Assembly: GCF_000739815.1 (NCBI RefSeq)
Contig: NZ_BBJJ01000017.1
Span: 62,001 to 126,000 of the forward strand
Length of the DNA: 64,000 bases
DNA from: Paraburkholderia mimosarum LMG 23256 = NBRC 106338
GTDB lineage: Bacteria; Pseudomonadota; Gammaproteobacteria; Burkholderiales; Burkholderiaceae
Reading direction: 5' to 3'
In this document: piece after piece, positions 44,424 to 54,349 of the stretch
Numbering within the stretch: position 1 is the first letter of the stretch
How the letters are laid out: every line of letters starts with the position of its first letter
Made by a program: the position numbers and the translations under genes
The notes under the pieces: generated by a model
What the model saw: only the letters and a program-made list of their open reading frames with translations
Database searches by the model: none
What the model was told of the DNA's origin: nothing

Positions 44424-44451
44424 AAAAAAGCACCCCGAGGGGTGCTTTTTT
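44424..44451 (-). terminator. Terminator of the rpsP-rimM-trmD-rplS operon
   Basis: AAAAAAGCACCCC pairs with GGGGTGCTTTTTT around a two-base centre, just after the rplS stop codon. Confidence 0.9.
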
Positions 44452-44461
44452 CTTACAGCTT

Positions 44462-44857
44462 TTACGCCTGGTCGGCCGGAGCAGCTGCGCGGTCTTTCGA
44501 CACGAGCTTTTCCTTGATACGTGCCTTCTTGCCCGACAGGTTGCGCAGGTAGTACAGCTTCGCGCGACGCACGTCGCCGCGACGCTTCACCACGATGCTG
44601 GCCAGCAGCGGCGAGTACGTCTGGAACGTACGCTCGACACCTTCGCCCGACGAGATCTTGCGCACGATGAACGACGAGTTCAGGCCGCGGTTACGCTTCG
44701 CGATCACGACGCCTTCGTATGCCTGAACGCGCTTGCGGTTACCTTCAACCACGTTCACGTTGACGATCACCGTATCGCCGGGGGCGAATTCGGGGATGGT
44801 CTTCTCGCCCAGCACGCGCTGGATTTCTTCCTGCTCGAGTTTTTCGATGAGATTCAT
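44462..44857 (-). CDS. rplS: 50S ribosomal protein L19
   Basis: A 131-residue ribosomal protein at the 30S-50S interface. Seen: [40 protein letters not shown], the signature [20 protein letters not shown] and [20 protein letters not shown]. The C terminus has a short Ala-rich extension typical of betaproteobacteria. Last gene of the rpsP operon; AAGGAG-type site upstream. Confidence 0.98.
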   Translation of the reverse strand: MNLIEKLEQEEIQRVLGEKTIPEFAPGDTVIVNVNVVEGNRKRVQAYEGVVIAKRNRGLNSSFIVRKISSGEGVERTFQTYSPLLASIVVKRRGDVRRAKLYYLRNLSGKKARIKEKLVSKDRAAAPADQA

Positions 44858-45016
44858 GGATTGCTCCTTATGCCATCTTGTCGGCGTTCGTACCTGTGCC
44901 CGAGTTCGCTAGAAACCCGGCAACTACGGCCCCGATAGAGGATGGATTCACAACTGGCGCCGTTCACGCATGAAGCGGCACCGCCTTGACGCCCCGCGTC
45001 GCGCACGCCCGAAGCA

Positions 45017-45784
45017 TTACGCTTCGTTCGCGCCCTTCGCGAGACTAGCGAGCCACGCCTCATCGGCACGGCTCAACATCTTGTTCTTTCTGGCCCGCTC
45101 GATCAGATCGGGCCGCTTGTTCCACGTGTTGCGCAACGCCTCGCGGCGGCGCCACTGCTCGATTTCCGCATGATGGCCGCCTAGCAGCACATCGGGCACC
45201 CGCACGCCATCGTATTCCTCAGGGCGCGTGTAATGCGGACAGTCGAGCAAACCGTCGACGAAGCTGTCCTGCACCGCCGAGAGCGCGTCGCCCAGCACAC
45301 CGGGCAGATTGCGCACCACGGCGTCCATCAAGGCCATCGCGGGCAATTCGCCCCCCGAGAGCACGAAGTCGCCGAGGCTCACTTCTTCGTCCACGCAGCG
45401 GTCGACGAGACGCTGATCGATCGCTTCATAGCGGCCGCACAGCATCACGAGACCCGGCTCCTGCGCGAACCGCATGACGCGTTCGTGCGTGAGCGGCTTG
45501 CCTTGCGGCGACATCAGCAGCACGCGCGGGGCGCTGACGCCCTGCTCCGCCTGCGCGGCTTTCGCCGCGCCGATCGCCGCTTCGAGCGGCTTGGCCAGCA
45601 TGACCATGCCAGGGCCGCCGCCGTAAGGACGGTCGTCGATCGTGCGATAGTTGTCGGTCGTGAAATCGCGCGGATTCCACGTGCGCAACGTGTAACGCTG
45701 CTGCTTCGCCGCCCGGCTCGTGATGCCCCAGTCGGTCAGCGCACGGAACATCTCGGGAAAGAGCGTAACGACATCGAATTGCAT
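45017..45784 (-). CDS. trmD: tRNA (guanine-37-N1)-methyltransferase
   Basis: Methylates G37 of tRNAs, preventing frameshifts, using SAM in a trefoil knot. The 255-residue translation has [80 protein letters not shown] and [20 protein letters not shown], all TrmD hallmarks. Third gene of the operon, 159 bp before rplS. Confidence 0.98.
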   Translation of the reverse strand: MQFDVVTLFPEMFRALTDWGITSRAAKQQRYTLRTWNPRDFTTDNYRTIDDRPYGGGPGMVMLAKPLEAAIGAAKAAQAEQGVSAPRVLLMSPQGKPLTHERVMRFAQEPGLVMLCGRYEAIDQRLVDRCVDEEVSLGDFVLSGGELPAMALMDAVVRNLPGVLGDALSAVQDSFVDGLLDCPHYTRPEEYDGVRVPDVLLGGHHAEIEQWRRREALRNTWNKRPDLIERARKNKMLSRADEAWLASLAKGANEA

Positions 45785-45852
45785 CGCTCTCTCCGTTCAG
45801 CGAAATTTAATCAAGGCGCGCGGCGTTCCCATAGTGCTGCCGCCGTGTTGCT

Positions 45853-46605
45853 CTAGTAGTCGGCTTCCCAGTCGACGACGATACGTTTCGCCGCCAGGTC
45901 CACCGTTTTCACGAACACGCCGACAAAGGGAATCAGACGCTCGCCGGTAGCCGGCTTGCCGTCCTTGTCCACCGACGGGTACGTCACGCGCAACACCGAC
46001 TGCGCGCCGTTGTCGATCAGGTCGGCGACCTTGCCGAGCTCGATGCCCGCCTCGTTGGCGACGTCGAGGCCGATCAGGTCGACCCAGTAATACTCATCGG
46101 CGGCGGGCGCCGGGAATTCGGCCCGGCTCACGTACACGCGCGCGCCGCGCAACAGCAACGCGGCGTCGCGGTCGGCCACGCCCGAAAGCTGGCCGACGAC
46201 GCTGTCGCCGTGAACCTTGGCGCTCACGCGCAGCGCGGAATGACGCTCGCGATGCGCCTGGCCTTCGCGGCCCTTGAGCAGCCACCAGCGTTTGGCCGAA
46301 AGCAGAGCCCTGCCGTCCTGCGCGTGCGGCGCGATCTTCAGCCAGCCCTTGAGGCCATAGGCGTCGATCACGGCGCCGACTTCGACGGCGTCGGCGGGCC
46401 AGCTCGACCCGGTTTCGGCGCGCAACCCTTCGGCGGCGCCGGCAACCTTCGCGGCGCTCTCGCGCGCGGGCTTGCGCACGAACGCGCCAAAGGAAGGCGC
46501 GCCGCGGGTCGCGGCCTTTCCGGCTTCGCCGGCCACAGCTTTGGGCGCCCCGCCTTCCGACGCGTCGTTCGCCTCTACGGCAGATTTGGCGTCATGCGCG
46601 GACAT
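45853..46605 (-). CDS. rimM: 16S rRNA processing protein RimM
   Basis: Assists assembly of the 30S head through S19. The 250-residue translation has the RimM N-terminal barrel ([20 protein letters not shown]), [10 protein letters not shown], and the PRC-barrel [20 protein letters not shown] with [20 protein letters not shown]. An N-terminal Ala/Lys/Glu-rich extension of about 75 residues, absent from E. coli RimM, precedes the core. The ATG at 46605 follows AGGGGG; the GTG at 46611 is an alternative. Confidence 0.95.
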   Translation of the reverse strand: MSAHDAKSAVEANDASEGGAPKAVAGEAGKAATRGAPSFGAFVRKPARESAAKVAGAAEGLRAETGSSWPADAVEVGAVIDAYGLKGWLKIAPHAQDGRALLSAKRWWLLKGREGQAHRERHSALRVSAKVHGDSVVGQLSGVADRDAALLLRGARVYVSRAEFPAPAADEYYWVDLIGLDVANEAGIELGKVADLIDNGAQSVLRVTYPSVDKDGKPATGERLIPFVGVFVKTVDLAAKRIVVDWEADY

Positions 46606-46708
46606 CGGCACCCCCTGCGACCAGCTTGATATCGCACACGCCGATCATGCAGCGCGTACGCGGTGACAACAGACTGAAAAGACGCTTGAAAAAACCGCTT
46701 GAAAAGAC

Positions 46709-46972
46709 TTAAGCAGCCGGCGCAGCGGCGGCGGTCTTTTGCGCTTCCTTCACGAGGCGCTCGACGGCCGGCGACATTTGCGCGCCGTTTTCCTTCCAGT
46801 ACGTCACGCGATCTTGAGCGATGCGCAGCGTTTCACCCTTCGTAGCGACCGGGTTGTAGAAGCCCACGCGCTCGATGAAACGGCCGTCGCGACGGTTGCG
46901 CGAATCGGTGGCGACGATGTTGTAGAACGGGCGCTTCTTCGAGCCGCCGCGTGCCAGACGGATGATGACCAT
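46709..46972 (-). CDS. rpsP: 30S ribosomal protein S16
   Basis: An 87-residue ribosomal protein: [40 protein letters not shown], then a short Ala-rich tail. First gene of the operon. AAGGA lies seven bases before the ATG at 46972, and a near-consensus sigma-70 promoter is at 47019-47047. The longer frame starting at 47116 is not used. Confidence 0.98.
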   Translation of the reverse strand: MVIIRLARGGSKKRPFYNIVATDSRNRRDGRFIERVGFYNPVATKGETLRIAQDRVTYWKENGAQMSPAVERLVKEAQKTAAAAPAA

Positions 46973-47018
46973 ACTAAAATCCTTGAAAACCGGGGGTTCG
47001 GGACTACTGAAACGTGCG

Positions 47019-47047
47019 ATTATAGCCCGAAACTGGAGGCATAACAA
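47019..47047 (-). promoter_or_regulatory. Sigma-70 promoter of the rpsP operon
   Basis: On the minus strand: TTGTTA, a 17-base spacer, and a perfect TATAAT. Transcription would start near 47012, leaving a leader of about 40 bases. Confidence 0.85.
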
Positions 47048-47211
47048 ACACTTAACGGGAAATTGCGCGCGCCCGCGCGGAAAGCGGCGGGAGACGACGG
47101 CAAACATGCGGTCCAACTGCGGCCCATGCCCAGCACGGGCGGGCCTTGGAGCGAATTTTGGCGACTTTTGGACAACTCGTGCAATGGCTGTGTCTCCGGA
47201 AGGGCGCGGGC

Positions 47212-48372
47212 GTGCCTGTTAGCGCTCCTTTTTCGGTACTCCCCGCCCCGGCCAGGCGGCAAGGCCTTGTCGCTGCATGGCTCGCCTTTACCGCCGTCCT
47301 GCTCGCTGCGCCGCTCGCCTATGCGGCGCTTCCCATCGACCGCATCAAGCTCCCGCCGGGCTTTCACATCGAAGTGCTCACCGCCGACGTGCCCGCCGCG
47401 CGCGAAATGGCGCTATCGGGCAACGGTATTCTCTATGTGGGGAGCTTTCAGGGCGACGTCTACGCGCTCGAGTTGAAGAACGGCAAGGTCGGCAAGCGCC
47501 ATGTCGTAGCCTCCGGGCTCACGATGCCTGTCGGTGTGGCGTGGCACAACGGTGCGCTCTATATCTCGGCGGTTTCGTCGATCGTGCGCCTCGACGACAT
47601 CGACCATCGCCTCGACAATCCGCCCAAGGCCGTCGTCGTCACGGATGCCCTGCCGGCCGAGCGCCACCACGGCTGGAAATTCATCGCGTTCGGCCCCGAC
47701 GGCAAGCTCTATGTGCCGCAAGGCGCGCCGTGCAACGTCTGCCTCCCGGCAAGCGACCCCCAGCGCATGCATTTCGCGATGATCGGCCGCATGGATGCCG
47801 ACGGCTCCCACTACGAGACTATCGCGCGCGGCGTGCGCAACTCGGTTGGCTTCGCCTGGCATCCGCAGACGCACGAGCTTTGGTTCACCGACAACGGCCG
47901 CGACCTGCTCGGCGACGACGTCCCCGACGACGAGCTCAATCGCCTCTCGCACACGGGCGAGGACTTCGGCTTTCCCTATTGCCACGGTGGCAATGTGGCC
48001 GACCCCGAGTTCGGCGCGGGCCATCCGTGCAGCGGCTTCACGCCCCCGGTCGCCCGGCTCGGCGCGCACGTCGCGTCGCTCGGCATGCGCTTCTATAGCG
48101 GCCCGATGTTCCCGGCCGACTACGCGAACAGCATCTTCATCGCCGAGCACGGCTCGTGGAATCGCAGCAAGAAGATCGGCTACCGCGTGGTGCGCGTGAG
48201 CGCCAACCCGGACGGCACGAACGCCCGGCAAGAAGTGTTCGCGCAAGGCTGGCTCAACGCCGACGAGACCCAGTGGGGCCGGCCCGCCGATGTACTGCCG
48301 CTGACCGACGGCTCGCTCCTGATCAGCGACGACTATGCAGGCGCGATCTATCGCGTGACTTACAGCAAATAA
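47212..48372 (+). CDS. Sorbosone dehydrogenase-like PQQ-type beta-propeller protein
   Basis: A 386-residue exported protein of the glucose/sorbosone dehydrogenase family, with a six-bladed beta propeller that binds PQQ or a similar cofactor. A signal segment ([20 protein letters not shown]) ends near residue 41. Propeller marks: [78 protein letters not shown] and [39 protein letters not shown] follows. The conserved His and Asn/Arg segments suggest an active dehydrogenase; substrate unknown. GTG at 47212 follows GGAAGG; a TTG at 47146 is less likely. Confidence 0.87.
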   Translation: MPVSAPFSVLPAPARRQGLVAAWLAFTAVLLAAPLAYAALPIDRIKLPPGFHIEVLTADVPAAREMALSGNGILYVGSFQGDVYALELKNGKVGKRHVVASGLTMPVGVAWHNGALYISAVSSIVRLDDIDHRLDNPPKAVVVTDALPAERHHGWKFIAFGPDGKLYVPQGAPCNVCLPASDPQRMHFAMIGRMDADGSHYETIARGVRNSVGFAWHPQTHELWFTDNGRDLLGDDVPDDELNRLSHTGEDFGFPYCHGGNVADPEFGAGHPCSGFTPPVARLGAHVASLGMRFYSGPMFPADYANSIFIAEHGSWNRSKKIGYRVVRVSANPDGTNARQEVFAQGWLNADETQWGRPADVLPLTDGSLLISDDYAGAIYRVTYSK

Positions 48373-48542
48373 GGCCCGTGCGCGGCGGGGCGCTCAGGCA
48401 CTGGTACTGGCACTGGTAGGGTGCCGTACATGAGCGAGCGCTCGTGCTGCAAGCGGGGCGTGCGGCATACAATGCGCGGCGGCCTGTGTGCGATGACGCT
48501 ATGCGCCCATGACGGCCGAACGACCACGTCTCGCTCTTGCCC

Positions 48543-49016
48543 ATGTCCAATCCAAAGAACCCAGCACGCTTTCGCTCCAAGACGCTCACGGCCGCGCTCG
48601 CCTTCCTGCTTGGCAGCCTCGGCGCACACCGCTTCTATTTGTATGGCCCGCGCGACGTGTGGGGATGGGCCCACCTGTTCGGCACGCTCATTGGCATTCC
48701 CGGCGTGATGTTGCTCGCCGCGACCGAACGCGCATCGATTCCCGGCTGGGTGCTCGCCATGATCGGCGCCGTGTCGGTGCTCTCGGCCTTTCTAGCGGCG
48801 ATCGTCTACGGCCTGCGCCCCGACAACAGATGGGACGCACAGTTCAACGCATCGTTCGTGGAGAAAGGCCAGACGAGCCGCTCGGGCTGGACGGTGATCT
48901 TCGTCGTGATCTTCTCTTTGCTGATCGGCGCGTTCCTGTTGATGACGGGCCTCGCGCTCTCCTTCCAGACGTACTTCGAATCCCAGGTCGAAGCCGCGAA
49001 GGCGATATCGCAGTAA
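48543..49016 (+). CDS. TM2-domain membrane protein
   Basis: A 157-residue inner-membrane protein. The N-terminal two helices carry LTAALAFLLGSLGAHRFYLY, the TM2-domain signature (G-x-x-G-x-HRFY), followed by GWAHLFGTLIGIPGVMLLAA. Further helices at about 70-95 and 120-145. Function of TM2 proteins in bacteria is unknown. Stands between the sorbosone dehydrogenase-like gene and the convergent radical SAM gene. Confidence 0.82.
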   Translation: MSNPKNPARFRSKTLTAALAFLLGSLGAHRFYLYGPRDVWGWAHLFGTLIGIPGVMLLAATERASIPGWVLAMIGAVSVLSAFLAAIVYGLRPDNRWDAQFNASFVEKGQTSRSGWTVIFVVIFSLLIGAFLLMTGLALSFQTYFESQVEAAKAISQ

Positions 49017-49034
49017 GCCTCGCGACCCACTCGC

Positions 49035-50195
49035 TCAGAACAAGTCGAGCTGCGGTTTTTCGCTCACCGCTTTCACCGCTCGAGCCTGCACGAACGCCGA
49101 CATGTCGAGAATGCCGTGGCGCCGCTCGTTGAGCCCGAGCCGCCGCACGGCATTGTGAAAGCGCTGCTTGAGCAGATCGGCCCAGAGCCCCGTGCCCTTC
49201 ATGCGCTGCGAGAACGCCGACTCGTAGTCCTTGCCGCCGCGCATGTCGCGCACGCGGCTCATCACGCGCTCGGCACGCTGCGCAAAGTGCGCCGCCAGCC
49301 AGTCCTGGAAGAGCGGCGCGACTTCCCATGGCAGGCGCAGCACGATGTAGCTAGCGCTCGTGGCGCCAGCCTCGGCGCAGGCTTCGAGCACGCGCTCCAT
49401 GTCGGGCTCGGTCACGAACGGGATCACCGGCGCGATGCTCACGCCCACCGGCACGCCCGCTTCGGCCAATGTGCGGATCGTGCGCAGCCGTCGCGCCGGC
49501 GTGGCCGCGCGCGGTTCGAGCGAACGCGCGAGTTCGGCGTCGAGCGTGGTGATCGTGATCGCGGCCATGAACTGCTTGCGCGCGGCCATCGGCGCGAGCA
49601 GGTCGAGATCGCGCTCGATCAGCGAGGACTTCGTGATGGCCGCGAACGGATGCTGGCGCTCGGCCAGCACCTCGACCACGCGCCGCGTGATGCGCAGTTC
49701 TCGCTCGACGGGTTGCCAGGCATCGGTGTTCACGCCCAACGCGATCGGCTCAGGCTCGTAGGACGGCTTTGCGATCTCCCTTGCGAGCAGTTCGGGCGCG
49801 TTGACCTTCGCGTAGATGCGGCTTTCGAAGTCGAGCCCCGGCGAGAGGCCGAGATAACTGTGCGTGGGCCGCGCGAAACAGTAGATGCAGCCGTGCTCGC
49901 AACCGCGGTAGGGATTGAGCGAGACGTTGAACGGGATGTCCGGCGACTGGTTGCGCGTGAGGATGCTTTTCGCGCGTTCCTCGAAAACTTCGGTCCGCAG
50001 CGCGGGCTCGACGGTTTGCTCGCCATCGGGCGCCTCGCCGCCCGGGTGCTGCCATCCGTCGTCGAAGGCTACACGCTGGTCGACTTCGTAGCGCCCTTGC
50101 AGGTTCGTGACCGCACCGCGCCCCTTGCGTGCCGTGGGCGGCGCAATGGGGTACCAGGTAGCGGCATCGGGATCGGGGTGACGGGAATCGCTCAC
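49035..50195 (-). CDS. PA0069 family radical SAM protein
   Basis: A roughly 386-residue radical SAM enzyme. NPYRGCEHGCIYCFARPTHS supplies the CxxxCxxC iron-sulfur ligands; GLDFESRIYAKVNAPELLAR, VNTDAWQPVERELRITRRVV and VGVSIAPVIPFVTEPDMERV follow, matching the PA0069 / spore photoproduct lyase-like group. A role in DNA repair is suggested by the LexA box immediately upstream and by the reported LexA control of PA0069 in P. aeruginosa (from memory). The start is uncertain: the frame is open to 50240, but that TTG lies inside the operator; GTG at 50195 is used here. Confidence 0.87.
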   Translation of the reverse strand: MSDSRHPDPDAATWYPIAPPTARKGRGAVTNLQGRYEVDQRVAFDDGWQHPGGEAPDGEQTVEPALRTEVFEERAKSILTRNQSPDIPFNVSLNPYRGCEHGCIYCFARPTHSYLGLSPGLDFESRIYAKVNAPELLAREIAKPSYEPEPIALGVNTDAWQPVERELRITRRVVEVLAERQHPFAAITKSSLIERDLDLLAPMAARKQFMAAITITTLDAELARSLEPRAATPARRLRTIRTLAEAGVPVGVSIAPVIPFVTEPDMERVLEACAEAGATSASYIVLRLPWEVAPLFQDWLAAHFAQRAERVMSRVRDMRGGKDYESAFSQRMKGTGLWADLLKQRFHNAVRRLGLNERRHGILDMSAFVQARAVKAVSEKPQLDLF

Positions 50196-50220
50196 GGCAA
50201 AGGCGGAACAGACAGGGAAA

Positions 50221-50260
50221 CGCGGCTCGATACTGTACAAATATACAGTATCGAGCCGCG
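50221..50260. promoter_or_regulatory. LexA box within a 40-bp perfect inverted repeat
   Basis: The centre, CTGT-ACAAATAT-ACAG (50233-50248), is a perfect SOS-box match. The arms extend as an inverted repeat to 16 bp each (CGCGGCTCGATACTGT and its complement). It lies between the radical SAM gene and the end of the dadR-like gene. Confidence 0.85.
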
Positions 50261-50308
50261 TTGTCGAGTCCTAAAAACGGGGCGCTTTCAGTTGCCTCGC
50301 ACGCCTCG

Positions 50309-50797
50309 TCATTCACCCACGGCGATCGTCAGCGTCTCCTTGATCTCTTCCATCACCACGTAGCTTTTCGACTGCACCGCGCCCGGCAGCTGCAGCAGGA
50401 TGTCGCCGAGGAGCTTGCGATAGTCGGCCATCTCGCCAATGCGCGCCTTGATGAGATAGTCGAAGTCACCCGACACGAGGTGACATTCGAGCACCTCGGG
50501 GATCTTCTGCACCTCGCGACGAAACTGGTCGAACATGTTGCCGCTCTTGTGGTCGAGCGTGATTTCCACGAACACGAGCAGCGCGGCCCCCAGCACCGAC
50601 GGATTCACGCGCGCGTAGTAGCCGGTGATGACACCGTCGCGCTCCATGCGCTTCACGCGCTCGATGCACGGCGTGACCGAAAGCCCGACCTGTTCCGCCA
50701 GGTCCTTCATGGCCATCCGGCCGTCTTCCTGGAGCAGCTTGAGGATGCGGTGATCGAGCCGGTCGAGCGCGCGGACCGGTTGGCGCTGCGTTCTCAT
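50309..50797 (-). CDS. dadR: Lrp/AsnC family regulator, probable DadR
   Basis: A 162-residue regulator. An N-terminal helix-turn-helix (LDRLDHRILKLLQEDGRMAM, LAEQVGLSVTPCIERVKRME) is followed by a RAM/ACT ligand domain (GYYARVNPSVLGAALLVFVE, VLECHLVSGDFDYLIKARIG). It is divergent from dadA, the usual position of DadR, the alanine-responsive activator of dadA-dadX. The spacer is AT-rich, in keeping with an Lrp-type binding site. Confidence 0.88.
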   Translation of the reverse strand: MRTQRQPVRALDRLDHRILKLLQEDGRMAMKDLAEQVGLSVTPCIERVKRMERDGVITGYYARVNPSVLGAALLVFVEITLDHKSGNMFDQFRREVQKIPEVLECHLVSGDFDYLIKARIGEMADYRKLLGDILLQLPGAVQSKSYVVMEEIKETLTIAVGE

Positions 50798-50975
50798 GAT
50801 TTAATCCTGAAAACCTGAAAAATACGATAACAAAACCTGGACGTACCGCAATAGTATAGCTGCAAATACTGGCTATACCCGGATTTTCGTGCCTTCCGCC
50901 CTATCGGTGCCACAACACCGCGCTTCGGGCTCCCGGCAACGCGGCATAGCCCCCACGAATCTATATGGAGCAGCT

Positions 50976-52262
50976 ATGCGAGTCGTCATCCTGGGCAGTG
51001 GTGTGGTCGGTGTGGCCAGCGCCTGGTATCTCGCCCGCGCGGGCCACGATGTCACGGTGATCGACCGCGAGGCCGGTCCCGCGCTCGAAACCAGTTTCGC
51101 CAACGCCGGCCAGATCTCGCCGGGCTACGCCGCGCCGTGGGCCGCGCCGGGCGTGCCGCTCAAGGCGATCAAATGGATGTTCGAGAAGCACGCGCCGCTC
51201 GCCATCCGGCTCGACGGCACGAAATTCCAGTTGCAGTGGATGTGGCAGATGCTGCAGAACTGCACGACCGAACGCTATGCGCTCAACAAGGGCCGTATGG
51301 TGCGCCTCGCCGAATACAGCCGCGATTGCCTGCAGGCGCTACGCGCCGACACGGGCATCCAGTATGAAGGCCGCACGGGCGGCACGCTGCAGGTGTTCCG
51401 CACGCAGCAGCAATTCGAAGGCGCGGCGAAGGACATCGCCGTGCTGAAGGACGCCAACGTCCCGTACGAACTGCTCACCGCAGCCGAACTCGGCCGCGCC
51501 GAACCGGCGCTCGCCGCGGTTTCGGGCAAGCTCACGGGCGGCCTGCGCCTGCCGGGCGACGAAACCGGCGACTGCCAGATGTTCACCACGCGCCTCGCCG
51601 CGATGGCCGAACAACTGGGCGTCAAGTTCCGCTACAACACGCCGGTAGACGGCCTCGTCATGTCGGGCGATCGCATCGCGGGCGTGCAATGCGGCGCCGA
51701 ACTCGTGCGCGCCGATTCGTATGTGGTCGCACTCGGTTCGTTCTCCACGAAGATGCTCGCAGGTCTCGTGAAGATCCCCGTGTATCCGCTCAAGGGTTAC
51801 TCGATCACGGCGCCGATCGTCAACGCCGATGCCGCACCCGTCTCGACCGTGCTCGACGAAACCTACAAGATCGCGATCACGCGCTTTGACGACCGCATCC
51901 GCGTGGGCGGCATGGCCGAGATCGTCGGCTACGACAAGACGCTCAAGCAGGCGCGTCGCGAAACGCTCGAAATGTGCGTGAACGACCTGTTCCCGGGCGG
52001 CGGCGACACGACCCAGGCCACCTTCTGGACCGGTCTGCGCCCGATGACGCCGGACGGCACGCCGGTCGTAGGCCGCACGCCGATCCCGAACCTGTTCCTG
52101 AACACGGGCCACGGTACGCTCGGCTGGACGATGTCGTGCGGTTCGGGCCAACTGCTCGCCGACCTGATCTCGGGCAAGCAGCCCGCCATCCGCGCCGACG
52201 ACCTTTCGGTGCACCGCTACCTCGGCGACACGCAGGGCGCGCATCGTCCGGCTTACGCCTGA
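50976..52262 (+). CDS. dadA: D-amino acid dehydrogenase
   Basis: Membrane-associated FAD enzyme oxidising D-alanine and other D-amino acids to 2-oxoacids. The 428-residue translation begins [20 protein letters not shown] with the dinucleotide-binding fingerprint, has [40 protein letters not shown], and the C-terminal [20 protein letters not shown] that closes the FAD site. TGGAG precedes the ATG. A terminator follows at 52284-52310. No alr/dadX racemase gene is adjacent. Confidence 0.97.
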   Translation: MRVVILGSGVVGVASAWYLARAGHDVTVIDREAGPALETSFANAGQISPGYAAPWAAPGVPLKAIKWMFEKHAPLAIRLDGTKFQLQWMWQMLQNCTTERYALNKGRMVRLAEYSRDCLQALRADTGIQYEGRTGGTLQVFRTQQQFEGAAKDIAVLKDANVPYELLTAAELGRAEPALAAVSGKLTGGLRLPGDETGDCQMFTTRLAAMAEQLGVKFRYNTPVDGLVMSGDRIAGVQCGAELVRADSYVVALGSFSTKMLAGLVKIPVYPLKGYSITAPIVNADAAPVSTVLDETYKIAITRFDDRIRVGGMAEIVGYDKTLKQARRETLEMCVNDLFPGGGDTTQATFWTGLRPMTPDGTPVVGRTPIPNLFLNTGHGTLGWTMSCGSGQLLADLISGKQPAIRADDLSVHRYLGDTQGAHRPAYA

Positions 52263-52283
52263 GCCAGACTCTGTGCGTGAAAG

Positions 52284-52313
52284 AACACGGCGCCTCGAGG
52301 GCGCCGTGTTTCA
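52284..52313 (+). terminator. Terminator after dadA
   Basis: AACACGGCGCC, loop TCGAG, GGCGCCGTGTT, then TCATT; an 11-bp stem between convergent dadA and the acyl-CoA dehydrogenase gene. Confidence 0.8.
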
Positions 52314-52339
52314 TTGGGCGCGCGAATGGGCGGACGTCG

Positions 52340-54127
52340 TCAGAACTGATCCTCCGCCAGCGCCAGCACGCCTTCGCTGCCGTTCGCGCTGACGATCGCC
52401 GCTTCGAGCGCCACCGCCTGGGGCAACACGTGCTGCGCGAAGAACTGCGCTGTGGCGATCTTAGCGCCGTGGAACTTCGGATCGTCGTGCATGAGGCGCT
52501 GCGAGGCGAGCATGGCGCGCGCCATCTGCCAGCCGCCCAGCACGATTCCCGCGAGCTCTAGATACGGCACGCTGCCCGCGAACACGGCGTTGGGATCGCG
52601 CTTCGCGTTCGCCAGCACGAAATCCACGGTCGAAGCCAGCGCGTCCTTGCCGAGCGCGAGGTGCTTGCGCATCGACTCGAACGCCGCGCCTTGCTGTGCG
52701 CCGAGCGCGTCCACGGTCTGCGAGATATCGGCGAGCAGGGCCTGCGCCGCCGCGCCGCCGTCGCGCAGCGTCTTGCGCCCGATGAGATCGTTGGCCTGAA
52801 TCGCCGTCGTGCCTTCGTAGATCGGCAGGATGCGCGCATCGCGGTAGAACTGCGCCGCGCCGGTCTCCTCGATAAAGCCCATGCCGCCGTGCACCTGCAC
52901 GCCGAGGCTCGTCACCTCCAGCGCAAGCTCGGTGCTCCATCCCTTCACGATTGGCACGAGGTACTCGTAACGCGCCTGATGCCGCGCGCGGGCCGCCTCA
53001 TCGGGATCGCCGTGCGCGCGGTCGCTCTCCCCCGCCGCGACGTAGGCGAGCGCACGCGCGGCTTCGGTGAGCGCGCGCATGGTCGCGAGCATGCGCCGCA
53101 CGTCGGGGTGATGGATGATGGTCACCGCCGCTTTCGCGGAACCGTCCACCGGGCGGCTTTGCACACGTTCCTTCGCATAGGCGAGCGCCTTCTGGTAGGC
53201 GCGATCCGAAATGGCCACGCCCTGCATGCCCACGGCGAAACGCGCCGCGTTCATCATGATGAACATGTACTCGAGGCCGCGGTTCTCCTCGCCGATCAAC
53301 TGGCCGATCGCGCCGCCATGATCGCCGAACTGCAGCACGGCAGTCGGGCTCGCCTTGATGCCTAGCTTGTGCTCGATCGACACGCAATGCACATCGTTGC
53401 GCGCGCCGAGCGAGCCATCTTCGTTGACGAGGAACTTCGGCACGACGAAGAGCGAAATGCCCTTCACGCCTTCGGGCGCCGTGGGCGTGCGCGCGAGCAC
53501 GAGATGGACGATGTTCTCCGCCATGTCGTGCTCGCCCCAGGTGATGAAGATCTTCGTGCCGAACAGCTTGTAGGTGCCGTCGGCTTGCGGCTCGGCGCGC
53601 GTGCGCACGGCGGCGAGGTCCGAACCGGCCTGAGGCTCCGTGAGATTCATCGTGCCGGTCCAGATGCCCGAGATGAGCCGCGGCACGAAGCGTTGCTTTT
53701 GCGCTTCGCTGCCGGCGGTGAGCAGCGCTTCGATCGCGCCGTCGGAAAGCAGCGGGCACAGTGCGAACGAGAGATTCGCCGCGTTGAGCATTTCCATGCA
53801 CGGCGTACCGACGAGCTTCGGCAAGCCCTGTCCTTCGTATTCCTGAGGATGCTGCACGCCCTGCCAGCCGCCTTCCACGTATTGCCGGAACGCCTCCTTG
53901 AACCCTGGCGTCGCGTGCACGTTACCGCCTTCCCAGCGGCTCGGATTGCGATCGCCTTCGGCGTTCAGCGGCTCCAGCACTTCGCCGCATAGCTTCGCGG
54001 CCCCCTGCAGGACGGCTTCGACGGTTTCGGGCGTGGCATCCTCGCCGCCCGGCAACTTCGCGATCTCCTCGAGGCCGGCCAACTCCTTCATGACGAACAG
54101 CATGTCGCTCGTGGGCGCCTGGTACAT
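52340..54127 (-). CDS. Acyl-CoA dehydrogenase (long form, with C-terminal extension)
   Basis: A 595-residue flavoenzyme for the first step of beta-oxidation. Seen: WTGTMNLTEPQAGSDLAAVR (substrate/FAD region), KLFGTKIFITWGEHDMAENI, ASPTAVLQFGDHGGAIGQLI, VQVHGGMGFIEETGAAQFYR and RDARILPIYEGTTAIQANDL, which carries the catalytic Glu. After residue 470 a C-terminal domain of about 125 residues marks the DUF3115-type long form common in Burkholderia. GAGGAG precedes the ATG at 54127. Electrons would pass to the EtfAB encoded next door. Confidence 0.95.
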   Translation of the reverse strand: MYQAPTSDMLFVMKELAGLEEIAKLPGGEDATPETVEAVLQGAAKLCGEVLEPLNAEGDRNPSRWEGGNVHATPGFKEAFRQYVEGGWQGVQHPQEYEGQGLPKLVGTPCMEMLNAANLSFALCPLLSDGAIEALLTAGSEAQKQRFVPRLISGIWTGTMNLTEPQAGSDLAAVRTRAEPQADGTYKLFGTKIFITWGEHDMAENIVHLVLARTPTAPEGVKGISLFVVPKFLVNEDGSLGARNDVHCVSIEHKLGIKASPTAVLQFGDHGGAIGQLIGEENRGLEYMFIMMNAARFAVGMQGVAISDRAYQKALAYAKERVQSRPVDGSAKAAVTIIHHPDVRRMLATMRALTEAARALAYVAAGESDRAHGDPDEAARARHQARYEYLVPIVKGWSTELALEVTSLGVQVHGGMGFIEETGAAQFYRDARILPIYEGTTAIQANDLIGRKTLRDGGAAAQALLADISQTVDALGAQQGAAFESMRKHLALGKDALASTVDFVLANAKRDPNAVFAGSVPYLELAGIVLGGWQMARAMLASQRLMHDDPKFHGAKIATAQFFAQHVLPQAVALEAAIVSANGSEGVLALAEDQF

Positions 54128-54253
54128 GGCAGTCTCCTCGTGTGTCGACCGGACCGGGCGCTCGAGCGCTGGGTCCGCTCCCATGCAATGCACGGCCAGT
54201 GTTGACACCATGGTGCCTGGATCTGGCCACATCCAGCCTACGCCGTCCAAATG

Positions 54254-54281
54254 ACAAAGGGGCGCCGCGGCGCCCCTTTGT
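54254..54281 (-). terminator. Hairpin downstream of etfA
   Basis: ACAAAGGGGCGCC pairs with GGCGCCCCTTTGT around a GC centre, a 13-bp palindromic stem about 70 bp after the etfA stop. Probable terminator of etfBA, although the T-tract is short. Confidence 0.7.
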
Positions 54282-54349
54282 AGCTTCGTCTCACGCCGCG
54301 AGGTCGTTCATCTTTCGCAGCGCCCGGTAGCGTATTTCACCGGCCAGCT

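Noticed and set aside
50196..50240. TTG at 50240 as the start of the radical SAM gene
   Set aside because: It lies in the centre of a perfect LexA operator, and no ribosome-binding site precedes it.
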